64,000 nucleotides of DNA from Mercurialis annua (lineage: Eukaryota; Streptophyta; Magnoliopsida; Malpighiales; Euphorbiaceae). The DNA is taken from assembly GCF_937616625.2 (NCBI RefSeq), contig NC_065570.1, forward strand, positions 45,685,665-45,749,664, in the 5' to 3' direction. This document shows, one piece after another, positions 24,370 through 35,669 of the stretch. The notes below the pieces were generated by a model that was given only the letters and a program-made list of their open reading frames with translations, did not search any database and was not told the origin of the DNA. Position 1 is the stretch's first letter. Each line of letters opens with the position of its first letter. The position numbers and the translations under genes are program-made.

Positions 24370-27300
24370 CTAGGAGAAGAGGATACTATCCGGATTCCTA
24401 TACAAGTCTAATCCCGAGTAAGCAAACGAGGGATGATTACATTTAAAATAGAAAACCGCAGTAGTAAAGCTACGAAAAACAATATCATGCACAGAAGACT
24501 CTTTGTTGTCGAAGACACGTCTATTCCGACATTTCCATATCTCCCAAATAAAGATCATCCATGTAGTGGTCCAAAGCTTTGTACACACACCCAAAGGAAT
24601 AATAGCTGACCATTGGGTTAAGAACTCCTCAAAAGTATAAGGCAACACCCACGCCACACCTAAGTTTTGAAAAACCATATACCATATTTTCCTAACAAAA
24701 AGACAATGTATGAAAATATGATTCATAGTCTCTTCTTCCCCACAAATATCACACAAAACATTCCCATTCGTAATAATCCCCCGAGAAGCCAGAAAAGCAA
24801 GCGAGGAGATGCTATTATGTAACGCCGTCCATATAAAAAATTTGACCCTTGGAGGAGCTTCTGATTTCCAGCAAAACTTGAATTGAACCCCCTTATTTAC
24901 TGCTGTCACGGTAATTGCAGCACGTCTCAAAGCCTTCACCATGCTTGCTGCCGAAAATCCTTGAGAAGATGACGGCCAAATGCATTTGTCTAACATTGAA
25001 GCTTGTCTGCCGTGGATTTTGTTCCTAAACAGCAGCTCCAAATCCGCAAAAAACTGCTGCTTCATGCGTTCTCAGTCTTCTCCGCCATTTCCAACCCGAT
25101 TGCAACACAATATCCAGAGAAGCCGTTTTCATGTTTGAAAGGTGAAAAAGTCTTGGAAACATAACTGAAGCGACTCCATTCCCTGACCAGTCATCATGCC
25201 ATAACGAAATAGAGCTCCCATTCCCAATAATGAATCTCACTTTTGATTGAAAAGTTTGCCAAACCCTAGTATCTAGACAACAACACCTTCTAATACCTTT
25301 CCAAACGAACGAAAACTGACCAGCATTATCAAACAAGAGATTATTCCAACTATCTAACGAAGAACAAGCTGAAATAACCTTAAACCACAAAGAGTCTCTA
25401 CCAGCCGTACGTAACTTCCAAACCCATTTGAAAAGTAAGCTTTGGTTTCTCATTTTCAGATTGCAGATACCCAAACCTCCCACGTCAAACTCTTGACAAA
25501 TAACATTCCAAGATATTCTACAGAAAACTCGAGAAGAAGTTGACCCTTTCCAAAGAAATCTCCTCATATAAGACTCCAATTCAGACTGAACACTAACCGG
25601 CATAGCTAATAACGATAAGTAGTAAACAGGCATGCTGTAAAGAACGGATTTGAGAAGAACTAACCGACCTGCAGGTGACAGCAAACTTCCTTTCCAAAGA
25701 GCTAACTTAGATTTAAATCTCTGAATAACATTATCCCACATCGAAACAGGAATACGCTTGACTGCTAAAGGTAAACCAAGATATTTCAAGGGGAAATATT
25801 CAGTTCGGCAGCCAACTACATTCGAAGCCAAAGCTAAATCTTCATCAGAAATATGAATTCCAAGAATGGAGCTCTTGTGAAAGTTAATTTTCAAACCTGA
25901 AATTAACTCAAAACAACGAAGAATACGAGTCAGAGTACGCAACTGATCTAAGTCATAAGGAAGGAAAAGAATGGTATCGTCTGCAAACTGAAGAACCGAA
26001 ATAGGATCTGAATTATCCGAAAAATCAAATCCTTTAATAAAACCCAACTCCATAGATTTTTGCAGAATACTTTTTAAACCTTCAGCCGCCAAAACAAACA
26101 AAAAAGGAGATATCGGATCACCTTGACGAACCCCCCTTTTGAGCTGAATAGGATCAGTAGGACTACCGTTTACAAGGACAGAGGTGAAAGCTGTAGATAA
26201 ACAGATAGACATCCAATCAATCCATTTATCAGGAAAAGACATTGATCGCATAATATTCAATAGATAATTCCAATCCAGGCTATCGAAAGCCTTATGAAAA
26301 TCAAGTTTCAGAACCAAAAGCTTGTCTTTCCTCTTTTTTGCAAAATGAATTAATTCATTTGCAATCATAGAACAATCCATTATATTTCTTCCTTTAATAA
26401 ATGCGTGCTGATGATCCGAGATCACAGAAGGAAGAAGAGGAGCTAATCTGATAGACAAACATTTCGAAAGCATCTTGTAGATTCCATTAACCAGACTAAT
26501 AGGGCGATAGTCTCTGATATTCGTACTTCCTTGGATTTTAGGAATGAGAACCATGAAAGAAGAGTTGATGCCATTTGGAATCACATTATGGCTATGAAAG
26601 GAGGTAAAGAAGTCCAGAATAACGTCTTTCATGAACGGCCATGATCGCTTGTAGAAATAGAAATTAAACCCGTCGGGTCCTGGTGCTTTACTCTCACCAC
26701 AAGAATTAATAGCCGCAAGTATCTCCTGATCATGAAAAGGCCTTATAAGATTAACTGCTTGATTAGGAGATAACTTTTTGAATTCAAGACCTGATAAATC
26801 TACAGGAACTGCATGAGATAAATCATACAACGAGGAGTAAAAAGAACGAATCTGAAACCTTATGTCCGAAGGTTCAGTAAATGTTGTATCTCCAACCGTA
26901 ACGGCAGTGATGAGGTTATTTCGATAATGTAACGAAGCTGAATTATGAAAGAACCTCGAGTTCTTGTCACCCTTAATACACCACTTCAGCCTAGCCTTTT
27001 GAATCCACATACTCTCCAAGTTTTTTTCTGCCTGCCAAATATCTGCACGAGCTGCTGCCAATTCTGCAATTTCATTTTCAGATAATGGCCTCAAATCTGA
27101 CGCAGCATCAAGCCTAAAAATCTCAGCTGATAGCTCTGTAACTTTTTTATTTTGATCTCCAAACTCATCCTTATTCCATTGTTTTACCTTCAACCTCAAT
27201 TGTTTCAGCTTTTGAACTAAGGATAAGTTATTATCAGGAGATACAATGGACACCCAAGAATCAGAAACCACATTCTTAAAATCCTCGTTATCCCACCATG

Positions 27301-28045
27301 CATCGATAGAACGGAACGGTTTTGGTCCCCAATCAATCTTGAGATCAGATTGAAACAAGATAGGCACATGATCCGACATACCACCAGAGAGAGCTGACAG
27401 CTTAAGAGAGCGCCAAATGTTCGTAACCTGAGTTGAAGCGACACATCTATCAATTCTTGAACGAGAAGAAGAATTCCTCCAAGTGAAGGAGATGCCTTGC
27501 AAAGGAATATCAATCAGCTCAGCTTCATTTAAGAATTCTCGAAGGGCAATCATAGACGCAGAATAGCCAACACAGTTTAAACGTTCACTAGGAACTAGAA
27601 TCTCATTAAAATCCCCGCTAATCAACATTAAACCCGAGAAAACTGTTAGGGGGAGAATATCTAACCAAAGAGCAGATCTTTCCGAAGCGTTATTACTTGC
27701 ATAAATGAGCACATGCCGAATGGAATACGAGCTAAAAACGAAGTCTAACGAAATCCATCGAGAACCAGTAGCAACTGAAACATTATTTAAGAGAATAGTA
27801 TTCCAAATAATCAACAAACCTCCAGACGCCCCAATCGACGGAACCCAAGCAAAATCAAAGTCTAAATTTGGCCATAACTTTCGAACCAAGAAAACATCAA
27901 TAACCTCTTTTTTTGATTCTAATAAACCAATAAAAGATAGATTATGTTTACTAACCAAGTTACGAATGAAGACCTGTTTTCTAGAATTCAGTAACCCTCC
28001 TCTACAATTCCAAGAAATAAAATTGAGCGGCATCGACATAAACAA
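24370..28045 (-). pseudogene. LINE ORF2: endonuclease, reverse transcriptase, zinc-binding tail; one frameshift
   Basis: It would encode the enzyme that nicks target DNA and reverse-transcribes the LINE RNA. Reading from 28045: an AP-type endonuclease in the first about 235 residues (FISWNCRGG, ISGDFNE, SDHVPIL); RT at about residues 430-720 (APGPDGFNFY, VLKLDFHKAFDSLDW, RQGDPISPFLF, catalytic FADD in LQFADDTILF); then the usual connecting region (YLGLPLAVKR, SPAGRLVLLKSVLYSMPVYY). The frame is lost near 25025-25065, and the rest continues in another frame to 24370, carrying the zinc-binding RT tail (CDICGEEETMNHIFIHC). Apart from this single shift I see no other break, so it is either a recent lesion or a sequencing error. 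Total size, about 1,220 codons, is normal for plant L1 ORF2. Confidence 0.92.
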
Positions 28046-28077
28046 CTTTATAAAAATACCTTGAAAAGGAAAAAACC

Positions 28078-29333
28078 TTACTGTTTCTGATTCTCCAGAT
28101 CTTGTTCCATGTTCTTGATGAGATTTTTCATTGCTTCCGCCTTTGAATCAGTATGAAAAAATCCTAGAGAGTGACCCACATCCCAAATTTTAAGAGCTTC
28201 ATCAAAGGAACATGCAGCAGCTTTTTCCTTTGCTGAAATAATTAAATTATTCATATTCTCCACGTCATTCATCGATGCCTGTTTATCTGATGATACTTGA
28301 GTATCAGAATAAGATTTAAGACTCCCATTAGCTAATATCTGTTTGTGCGGTCTTTTCAGATTTGATGAGGTATTGCCAAGGTTTATCGGTAGAGAAAGTC
28401 CCTTCCCTAAGACATTCATAGTTCCTGGGTTAACAATTGCTAGAGGCAAGTTGTTTTCAAAAGAATTAGGGACAAGAGTTCCCAGATTTGATAAAACAAC
28501 AGGGGAAGAAGACTGCAGTTCAAAGACCTCCCTCAAGCTATCGTTATTTTCAATTGGATTCTGCTTCTCAACAGAAAAACTCTCAATTCCATTGTCCTGA
28601 ATCTCCTCTGACTCTGAATCAAGCTCCAAATCTGAGTCTAAGACTTTTTTGAAGTAAACTGGCTGATCAACTTCAAAAGCATGGACAGTAAAAATAGCAT
28701 CACCTAGAGATACTGATATTGTTTCATTTATCCAACCGTTTGCAGTAGAGATAAGAACACATCCTGAGTCCAAGCGTTCTTTAACATAAACCAATGGATG
28801 GACCTTGACAGCCTCCCCAAAATTATTAGCAATTTCCGTAAAAACCTCTGGACTCCAGAAAGCTAATGGAATTCCCGAAATAGACAACCAAGTCATACGA
28901 AGAGTATGAATATTAAAGTCAACAGCCTTGGAGAAGGAAAGGAAATAATCAGATAAATCCTTAGATTTACTAGCTAAAAAGTGCATCGCATCCAAATACG
29001 AATCAAAACTAATCAGAATCCAGCAACCTCCCATAATTGAAACATCATCAAAAGGAACATCTTTAGAAATAAGATAGTTTTTTGCCTGCAGAATGGACTG
29101 TGCCGAGTTGATTCTAGCCACAACAGACCTTTCCAACCAATCTCTATTATTATCCCTAATTGTGTCTTGATTTAAAGACAGTTTCAATCCCTGAATCGAA
29201 TTCGTAAATCCTGATTCCTTAGGAGTACTTCCCATGGAGATTACCTTCGCGTAGCTTCTACCATCTCTGAAAGAAGGTTTCACAATATCTTTTGGTGTCT
29301 TTGGAATCTGTTGATGAGTCTTCAATTCAGAGT
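28078..29333 (-). pseudogene. LINE ORF1, C-terminal part (DUF4283-like)
   Basis: The larger part of the LINE's RNA-binding gag-like protein. The frame is open from the copia junction to the stop at 28078. It contains SWLERSVVARI-like and MGGCWILISFDSY, MTWLSISGIPLAFWSPEVF motifs of the DUF4283 region found in plant LINE and retroelement gag-like proteins, then an acidic and Ser-rich linker and a basic C-terminus. No CCHC zinc knuckle is visible. The N-terminal part lies on the far side of the copia element at 35286-35669. Only 32 bases separate this stop from ORF2. Confidence 0.85.
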
Positions 29334-30062
29334 TGTTGGTACAAAAATTGAATTTGAAAAGATAAGAAAAAGAAAAGTGCTAAGTGAGAGTAAAGAGAGT
29401 ATTGTGGAAATCCCACATTGCTTAGGAGAGCTCATTTAATTGAGCTTATAAGGGTGATCTCTCACACTTGGGTTTGGGCCCCAAGGGGTACCCAGTTTTG
29501 TGAACCGGCTAGGAGTTACATCCTACCCGATTTACCACACACGCGCGCGCGCGCCGTCCGTCCGGTCGGTCGGCCGGCTGGTCTGGTCTGGTCTGGTCAG
29601 GTTCGGTTCGGTTTTAGCACTTAATAAATTTTTTATTTCTGAAATCTTTTTGTAACGGTTTTATTTTTGAATAAAACACAATCCCTGATTTGTCTCCCAC
29701 GTTTTGACTGATTGTTTTAATAAAGGAAAACGTTTTGATTTAATTTTACCGTTTCAGTTTTATTATTGCTATAAAACTGCTGTCTTCCCCATCAGATAAA
29801 ATAAGTTTAACAGAACAGCTATTTTCTTACAAAAACAAAACTGAGTTCTTGAGCAATAGACAGAAAGGTGTAATTGACCGCTGAATACAGTGCAGTATTC
29901 ATCGGAGTTCGGCTGTTTTATCCTGGGGGCGACGTGGTACGTACGACTGCTTGCACAATCAGAGGCAGAGCCGCGAAACGTCTTAAAGAGAGCGACCTAG
30001 TCCGCGACTCAGCCAGAAACATTGTTTGGTAATTTCGTTCCATTTCATAAACTGTTCCAACA
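29334..30062 (+). repeat. Copia 5' LTR
   Basis: 729 bp, TGTTGG...CCAACA. The U3-like part holds a CG-alternating run (CACACGCGCGCGCGCGCC near 29538) followed by GGTC/GGTTC microsatellites. The remaining bases match the 3' LTR almost perfectly. Confidence 0.95.
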
Positions 30063-30088
30063 TTTTTAAGACGTATACAGTTTCTGCG

Positions 30089-33000
30089 ATGGCTAATGAT
30101 GATGTTTCTGGTTTAGATTCTGGTCGCTTTGATGTTAACAAACCGTTCCGTTTTGAGGGTCTCCATTTCAAAAGATGGAGGCAGAAAACTTTATTTTTCC
30201 TTACTATGGAAAATGTTGCTGCTGTTCTTACTAGTCCTTTACCTGTTGTTGCTGATACTGCCGATGGTGATGAACTGGATAAACAAACTGCTGATGTTCA
30301 ACAGTGGCTTAACAATGACTATTTATGCAAAAATTATATTCTGAATGCTTTGTGTGATTATTTGTATGACTATTATAATTCAGATAATTATAAGTCAGCT
30401 ACTGAAATATGGGAGGCGCTGCAAAGGAAGTATGATACGGAGGAGGCTGGAACAAAGAAGTATGCTGTCAGTCGCTATCTGAAATATCAGATGACGGATG
30501 AAAAATCAGTCGAGGCTCAGTCACATGAATTGCAGAAAATTGCACATGAGATAATATCTGAAGGTATGGTCCTTGATGAACAGTTTCAAGTTGCTGTATT
30601 GATTGATAAATTGCCCCCTTCGTGGAAGGATTTTAAGAATTCTCTCAGGCATAAAACCAAAGAATTTTCGCTGGAAAGTTTGATTACTCGCCTTCGTATT
30701 GAGGAAGAGGCGAGAAAACAGGACCAGAAAGATGAGGTGCTTGTTGTTTCTAACAACACCAAAAAGTTCAGTTCTGCGGTTCTGAAGCCAACTGGCAAAA
30801 ATTTTAAGAATCAGAATCGCAATGGGAACTCGAACCAAAATGTGAACCGTAACAGAAATAATCAGAATGGTAATCCTGCTCGGAACCATAACGTGAGACA
30901 GCAACCACCTGTCAGAAATGATCCGCCACAGTTTCTGTGTTTCAACTGTGGAAAACCGGGTCATATGGCACGCAAGTGTCGGAACAGACCAGGGGCAGCC
31001 CCTCAGGCTAACCTGACTGAAGAGCCGTTTGTGGCTATGATCACTGAGGTGATGGCTGAGATCAACCTTGTTGGTGGATCAGAAGGGTGGTGGGTAGACA
31101 CGGGCGCATCTCGCCATGTCTGTCATGATCGTGCTATGTTTAAGACATACACTGCTGTTGAAGACAAGAAAGTGCTGTTGGGTGACACTCACACCACTAC
31201 TGTTGCTGGAATTGGAAGTGTCGAACTGAAGTTCACTTCAGGGAAGACATTGATCTTGAAGGATGTAATGCATACTCCTATGATGAGGAAGAATCTGGTG
31301 TCTGGCTATCTTCTCAACAAGGCTGGGTTTTTTCAAACTATTGGGGGTGATTTGTACACCATCACTAAGAATGGTATTTTTGTGGGAAAGGGTTATGCTT
31401 GTGAGAATATGTTCAAGATGAATGTTGAAATTAATAAAGTATCTGCTTCAGTTTACTTGTTGTCTGATTTTAATGTTTGGCATGCTAGACTTTGTCACGT
31501 TAATAAACGGATAATTAATAATATGAGTAATCTAGGATTAATTCCTAAAATGACTTTAAATGATTTTGAAAAATGTGAATTTTGCAGTCAGGCTAAAATA
31601 ACAAAAACGTCACATAGATCAGTAATTAGAGAATCTGAACCATTAGATTTAATTCATTCTGATATATGTGAACTTGATGGAACTTTGACTAGAAATGGCA
31701 AACGTTATTTTATCACTTTTATTGATGATTGTTCTGATTTTACTTTTGTGTACTTGATGAAAAATAAGAGTGATGCACTTGATATGTTCAAGTTATTTGT
31801 TACAGAAATTGAAAATCAATTTAATAAGAAAATCAAAAGATTTCGCAGTGATAGAGGTACTGAATATGAATCAAGCTTGTTTATAGATTTCTATAACTCG
31901 CATGGTATAGTACATGAAAGAACTGCACCTTATTCTCCTGAAATGAACGGTAAAGCCGAAAGAAAAAATAGAACATTTACAGAAGTTGTAGTGTCTATTT
32001 TATTAAACTCAGGTGCTGCTTCTTATTGGTGGGGTGAAATATTATTGACTGTTTGCTACGTGCTAAACAGAGTACCAAAATCGAACAATAAAATTTCACC
32101 TTATGAGATTTTAAAGAAAAGACAACCAAATTTGTCTTATTTGAGAACATGGGGCTGTTTAGCCTATGTTAGGATTCCTGATCCAAAACGAATAAAATTA
32201 GCAAGTAGAGCCTATGAATGTGTGTTCATTGGGTATGCAGTCAATAGCAAGGCATACAGATTTTATGACTTGACTGCACGAGTGATTATTGAATCCGTAG
32301 ATGCTGATTTTTATGAACAGAAATTTCCTTTTAAATTAGGAAATAGTGGGGGCGAATCATCTAGTAGCATTCCTGTTGTCAGGAATAATGAGATTACAGA
32401 TGATATAGAACCAGAGATCAGAAGGAGTAAAAGAGCTAGAATCTCGAAAGACTTTGGTCCAGATTTCCAAGTCTATTCTTTAGAGGAGGATCCTGCAAAC
32501 CTCCAGGAAGCTCTAACTTCTTTAGATGCTGATCTTTGGCAAGAAGCCATAAATGATGAGATGGAATCTTTGGAGTCCAATAAGACTTGGCATTTGACTG
32601 ATTTACCCCCCGGTTGCAAGACCATAGGTTGTAAGTGGATTTTGAAAAAGAAAATGAAACCTGATGGCACAGTTGATAAATATAAAGCTCGACTAGTGGC
32701 TAAGGGTTATAGACAACGTGAAAACGTTGATTTCTTTGATACCTATTCACCAGTTACTAGAATAACATCCATTAGAGTGCTGATTTCGATCGCTGCACTT
32801 TATGATTTGGTAGTACACCAAATGGATGTTAAGACCGCTTTTTTGAATGGTGAATTGGAGGAAGAAATTTACATGAACCAACCTGAAGGTTTTGTGATAC
32901 ATGGACAGGAACAGAAAGTGTGCAAGTTAGACAAATCCTTGTATGGTCTAAAACAGGCACCTAAACAATGGCATGAGAAATTTGATAATCTTGTCATCTC

Positions 33001-34030
33001 AAATGGTTTTAAAGTGAATGAAAGTGACAAATGTATATATTATAAATCTGAGAATGAGCTTTGTACTTTCATATGTTTATATGTTGATGACTTGTTGATT
33101 TTTGGATCAAATATTCATGTCGTGAATGCTGTGAAATCAATGTTGGGTGCCAACTTTGATATGAAAGATCTAGGTGAAGCGAATGTCATTCTTGGCATAA
33201 AAATAACTAGATCTGAAAAAGGAATTTCTTTAGATCAATCTCACTATGTTGAGAAGATTCTAAAGAAATATAACTACTTCGACTGTAAACCTGCATGTAC
33301 ACCTTATGATCCAAGTGTAAAACTTTTTAAGAACACTGGTGATAGTGTACGACAGTCTGAATATGCGAGCATCATTGGCAGCCTTCGATATGCCACTGAT
33401 TGTACTAGACCCGACATTGCATATGTCGTTGGATTACTGTGCAGGTTTACTAGTAGACCTAGTATTGAGCACTGGCATGCTATTGAAAGGGTAATGAGAT
33501 ACCTTAAAAGAACCATGAATCTTGGACTACATTATTTGAAGCATCCTGCTGTACTTGAAGGGTACAGTGATGCAGATTGGAATACATTGTCAGATGATTC
33601 CAAAGCAACGAGCGGCTATATTTTTAGTATAGCTGGTGGAGCTGTTTCTTGGAAGTCAAAGAAACAGACGATTCTGGCTCAATCTACGATGGAGTCAGAA
33701 ATGATAGCACTAGCTGCTGCTAGTGAAGAAGCAGGGTGGCTAAGAAGCCTGCTAGCTGAGATTCCTTTATGGGAAAGACCGATACCAGCTGTGTTGATCC
33801 ATTGCGATAGTACCGCGGCTATTGCAAAAATTGAGAACCGTTATTATAATGGTAAGAAACGACAGATACGTCGTAAGCACAGCACTGTTAGAGAATTTAT
33901 CTCAACAGGGGCTGTTAGAGTGGATCATGTACGCACTGATGATAACTTAGCAGATCCTTTGACGAAAGGATTAGCTAGAGAGAAAGTCCATAAAACTTCC
34001 AAGGGAATGGGACTATTGCCTATAGAATGA
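30089..34030 (+). CDS. Copia gag-pol polyprotein
   Basis: A single frame of about 1,313 codons from the ATG at 30089. An upstream in-frame ATG at 30026 lies inside the LTR and is less likely. Order, with positions from 30089: gag of the UBN2/copia type (about 1-230); zinc knuckle CFNCGKPGHMARKC (about 283); aspartic protease WWVDTGASRH (about 333); integrase with HARLCHVN...CEFC zinc-binding region and catalytic D, D, E within HSDIC, SDRGTE and NGKAERKN (about 460-640); RT from WILKKKMKPDG to the active-site YVDD (about 850-1,000); RNase H with YSDADW, TMESEM and HCDSTAAI (about 1,157-1,300). Protease-integrase-RT order identifies copia. All visible active-site residues are present and there are no internal stops, so it may be functional. 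It would form the virus-like particle and carry out reverse transcription and insertion. Confidence 0.96.
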   Translation: MANDDVSGLDSGRFDVNKPFRFEGLHFKRWRQKTLFFLTMENVAAVLTSPLPVVADTADGDELDKQTADVQQWLNNDYLCKNYILNALCDYLYDYYNSDNYKSATEIWEALQRKYDTEEAGTKKYAVSRYLKYQMTDEKSVEAQSHELQKIAHEIISEGMVLDEQFQVAVLIDKLPPSWKDFKNSLRHKTKEFSLESLITRLRIEEEARKQDQKDEVLVVSNNTKKFSSAVLKPTGKNFKNQNRNGNSNQNVNRNRNNQNGNPARNHNVRQQPPVRNDPPQFLCFNCGKPGHMARKCRNRPGAAPQANLTEEPFVAMITEVMAEINLVGGSEGWWVDTGASRHVCHDRAMFKTYTAVEDKKVLLGDTHTTTVAGIGSVELKFTSGKTLILKDVMHTPMMRKNLVSGYLLNKAGFFQTIGGDLYTITKNGIFVGKGYACENMFKMNVEINKVSASVYLLSDFNVWHARLCHVNKRIINNMSNLGLIPKMTLNDFEKCEFCSQAKITKTSHRSVIRESEPLDLIHSDICELDGTLTRNGKRYFITFIDDCSDFTFVYLMKNKSDALDMFKLFVTEIENQFNKKIKRFRSDRGTEYESSLFIDFYNSHGIVHERTAPYSPEMNGKAERKNRTFTEVVVSILLNSGAASYWWGEILLTVCYVLNRVPKSNNKISPYEILKKRQPNLSYLRTWGCLAYVRIPDPKRIKLASRAYECVFIGYAVNSKAYRFYDLTARVIIESVDADFYEQKFPFKLGNSGGESSSSIPVVRNNEITDDIEPEIRRSKRARISKDFGPDFQVYSLEEDPANLQEALTSLDADLWQEAINDEMESLESNKTWHLTDLPPGCKTIGCKWILKKKMKPDGTVDKYKARLVAKGYRQRENVDFFDTYSPVTRITSIRVLISIAALYDLVVHQMDVKTAFLNGELEEEIYMNQPEGFVIHGQEQKVCKLDKSLYGLKQAPKQWHEKFDNLVISNGFKVNESDKCIYYKSENELCTFICLYVDDLLIFGSNIHVVNAVKSMLGANFDMKDLGEANVILGIKITRSEKGISLDQSHYVEKILKKYNYFDCKPACTPYDPSVKLFKNTGDSVRQSEYASIIGSLRYATDCTRPDIAYVVGLLCRFTSRPSIEHWHAIERVMRYLKRTMNLGLHYLKHPAVLEGYSDADWNTLSDDSKATSGYIFSIAGGAVSWKSKKQTILAQSTMESEMIALAAASEEAGWLRSLLAEIPLWERPIPAVLIHCDSTAAIAKIENRYYNGKKRQIRRKHSTVREFISTGAVRVDHVRTDDNLADPLTKGLAREKVHKTSKGMGLLPIE

Positions 34031-34546
34031 ATCATTCATAATGGTAACCCGACCTAACTGACTGGAGATCCCAAGAAATAGGTTCAATGGGTAATAACAA
34101 GTTATGAATGATATGAGCCAGAACATGCAAAATTGAGGCATGATTCCTGAAGCGATTAGAGGATGAGTTAATAGAATCTCTTAATGAAGTCTATACTCCA
34201 TTTGGAGTGGAGTACCTAGCTACGGGAGTACTCTTGATAGCTTCACCTTTGTGAATGTGAAAGTGGGGCCGCTTTCTATGAAATTTGAGGCAAAATTTCT
34301 AGAGCGTTCACTAAACTGGGATAGACGTGCATGGCCATAAACGCACGGGCTTTTGAATACACTCTTAGAAAAGGTTGTGTGTGGTTAGATGTCCGAGATA
34401 GAGTTCAAGACTACGAGTCACTCTTGTTGAATCAGAATCTAACACACTACGCAAAGGTTCAAATCGAAAGATACCTCTGCTTAAGCGCAATCTTACTGGA
34501 TCAGAAATTGCTCGAGAAATTATTTTTAAAATTCAAAGTGGGGGAT
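34031..34546 (+). other. Copia 3' non-coding region and polypurine tract
   Basis: About 516 bases between the gag-pol stop and the 3' LTR. The purine-rich AAAGTGGGGGA just before 34547 is the plus-strand primer tract. A 77-codon frame at 34331-34564 runs into the LTR and has no domain. Confidence 0.8.
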
Positions 34547-35285
34547 TGTTGGTACAAAAATTGAATTTGAAAAGATAAGAAAAAGAAAAGTGCTAAGTGA
34601 GAGTAAAGAGAGTATTGTGGAAATCCCACATTGCTTAGGAGAGCTCATTTAATTGAGCTTATAAGGGTGATCTCTCACACTTGGGTTTGGGCCCCAAGGG
34701 GTACCCAGTTTTGTGAACCGGCTAGGAGTTACATCCTACCCGATTTACCACACACGCGCGCGCGCGCCGTCCGTCCGGCCGGTCGGCCGGCTGGTCAGGT
34801 CAGGTTCGGTTCGGTTCGGTTCGGTTCGGTTCGGTTTTAGCACTTAATAAATTTTTTATTTCTGAAATCTTTTTGTAACGGTTTTATTTTTGAATAAAAC
34901 ACAATCCCTGATTTGTCTCCCACGTTTTGACTGATTGTTTTAATAAAGGAAAACGTTTTGATTTAATTTTACCGTTTCAGTTTTATTATTGCTATAAAAC
35001 TGCTGTCTTCCCCATCAGATAAAATAAGTTTAACAGAACAGCTATTTTCTTACAAAAACAAAACTGAGTTCTTGAGCAATAGACAGAAAGGTGTAATTGA
35101 CCGCTGAATACAGTGCAGTATTCATCGGAGTTCGGCTGTTTTATCCTGGGGGCGACGTGGTACGTACGACTGCTTGCACAATCAGAGGCAGAGCCGCGAA
35201 ACGTCTTAAAGAGAGCGACCTAGTCCGCGACTCAGCCAGAAACATTGTTTGGTAATTTCGTTCCATTTCATAAACTGTTCCAACA
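34547..35285 (+). repeat. Copia 3' LTR
   Basis: 739 bp. It is ten bases longer than the 5' LTR because of extra GGTTC units near 34803-34837 (six here against two or three) and fewer GGTCT units; otherwise nearly identical. Confidence 0.95.
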
Positions 35286-35669
35286 AGAGTTCTGTTGAAC
35301 TCCTGAGTAACGGGAACGGAAAGCTCTCATTCTGAATTGCCCTATGGTTATCATGTTAAGCTGTTTGATAATCCATTCAATCTTCTCCATACCGGTCGGT
35401 CTCAGGAAACCAAAACTACATCCTCTCCTTGATAGTTTCCTCGCTAGGGTAACCCTTCCAAAAACCTTGTATTTTGCAAACGCTCGTTGCAAGTCTGAAA
35501 ATCTCCATGAACTTGGAAAGTTCTCAAAATAAATAACAGCTGAATCATCCTGGGTTGGTAGATAAGCAAGATTGTTGATCCCATCAGAGAGATGCACCTC
35601 ATACTTGCCGGCGGCGGTGTGGTTAGGGTTTTGGGATTGGAGAGGCAGTCTAGGGTTAGGGTTTTGCAT
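35286..35669 (-). pseudogene. LINE ORF1, N-terminal part with RRM domain
   Basis: The start of the LINE RNA-binding protein, ATG at 35669. After a Pro/Asn/Gln-rich leader comes a compact RNA recognition motif: RNP2-like VIYFENFP at residues 45-52 and RNP1-like RGCSFGFLRP at residues 82-91, with the helices between and after. The frame is open up to the copia junction at 35285 and the other part continues at 29333. An RRM at this place is the hallmark of BNR-type plant LINEs and is thought to bind the element's own RNA. Confidence 0.85.

Larger units (their letters stand above)
29334..35285 (+). mobile_element. Apparently intact Ty1/copia retrotransposon
   Basis: A complete element of 5,952 bp: 5' LTR 29334-30062, a single gag-pol frame 30089-34030, a polypurine tract just before 34547, and 3' LTR 34547-35285. 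The LTRs begin TGTTGG and end CCAACA. The 5-bp direct repeat AGAGT flanks the element at 29329-29333 and 35286-35290. It sits in the opposite orientation to the LINE ORF1 it disrupts. The LTRs differ mainly in the copy number of a GGTTC/GGTCT microsatellite, so the insertion is young. Confidence 0.95.

Noticed and set aside
24300..29330. Idea that the LINE ORFs are host genes
   Set aside because: Endonuclease, RT and zinc-binding tail in fixed L1 order, plus the A-run at the 3' end, show a retrotransposon.
29418..29624. 68-codon frame with a twin at 34631-34840
   Set aside because: Duplicate because it lies in the two copia LTRs.
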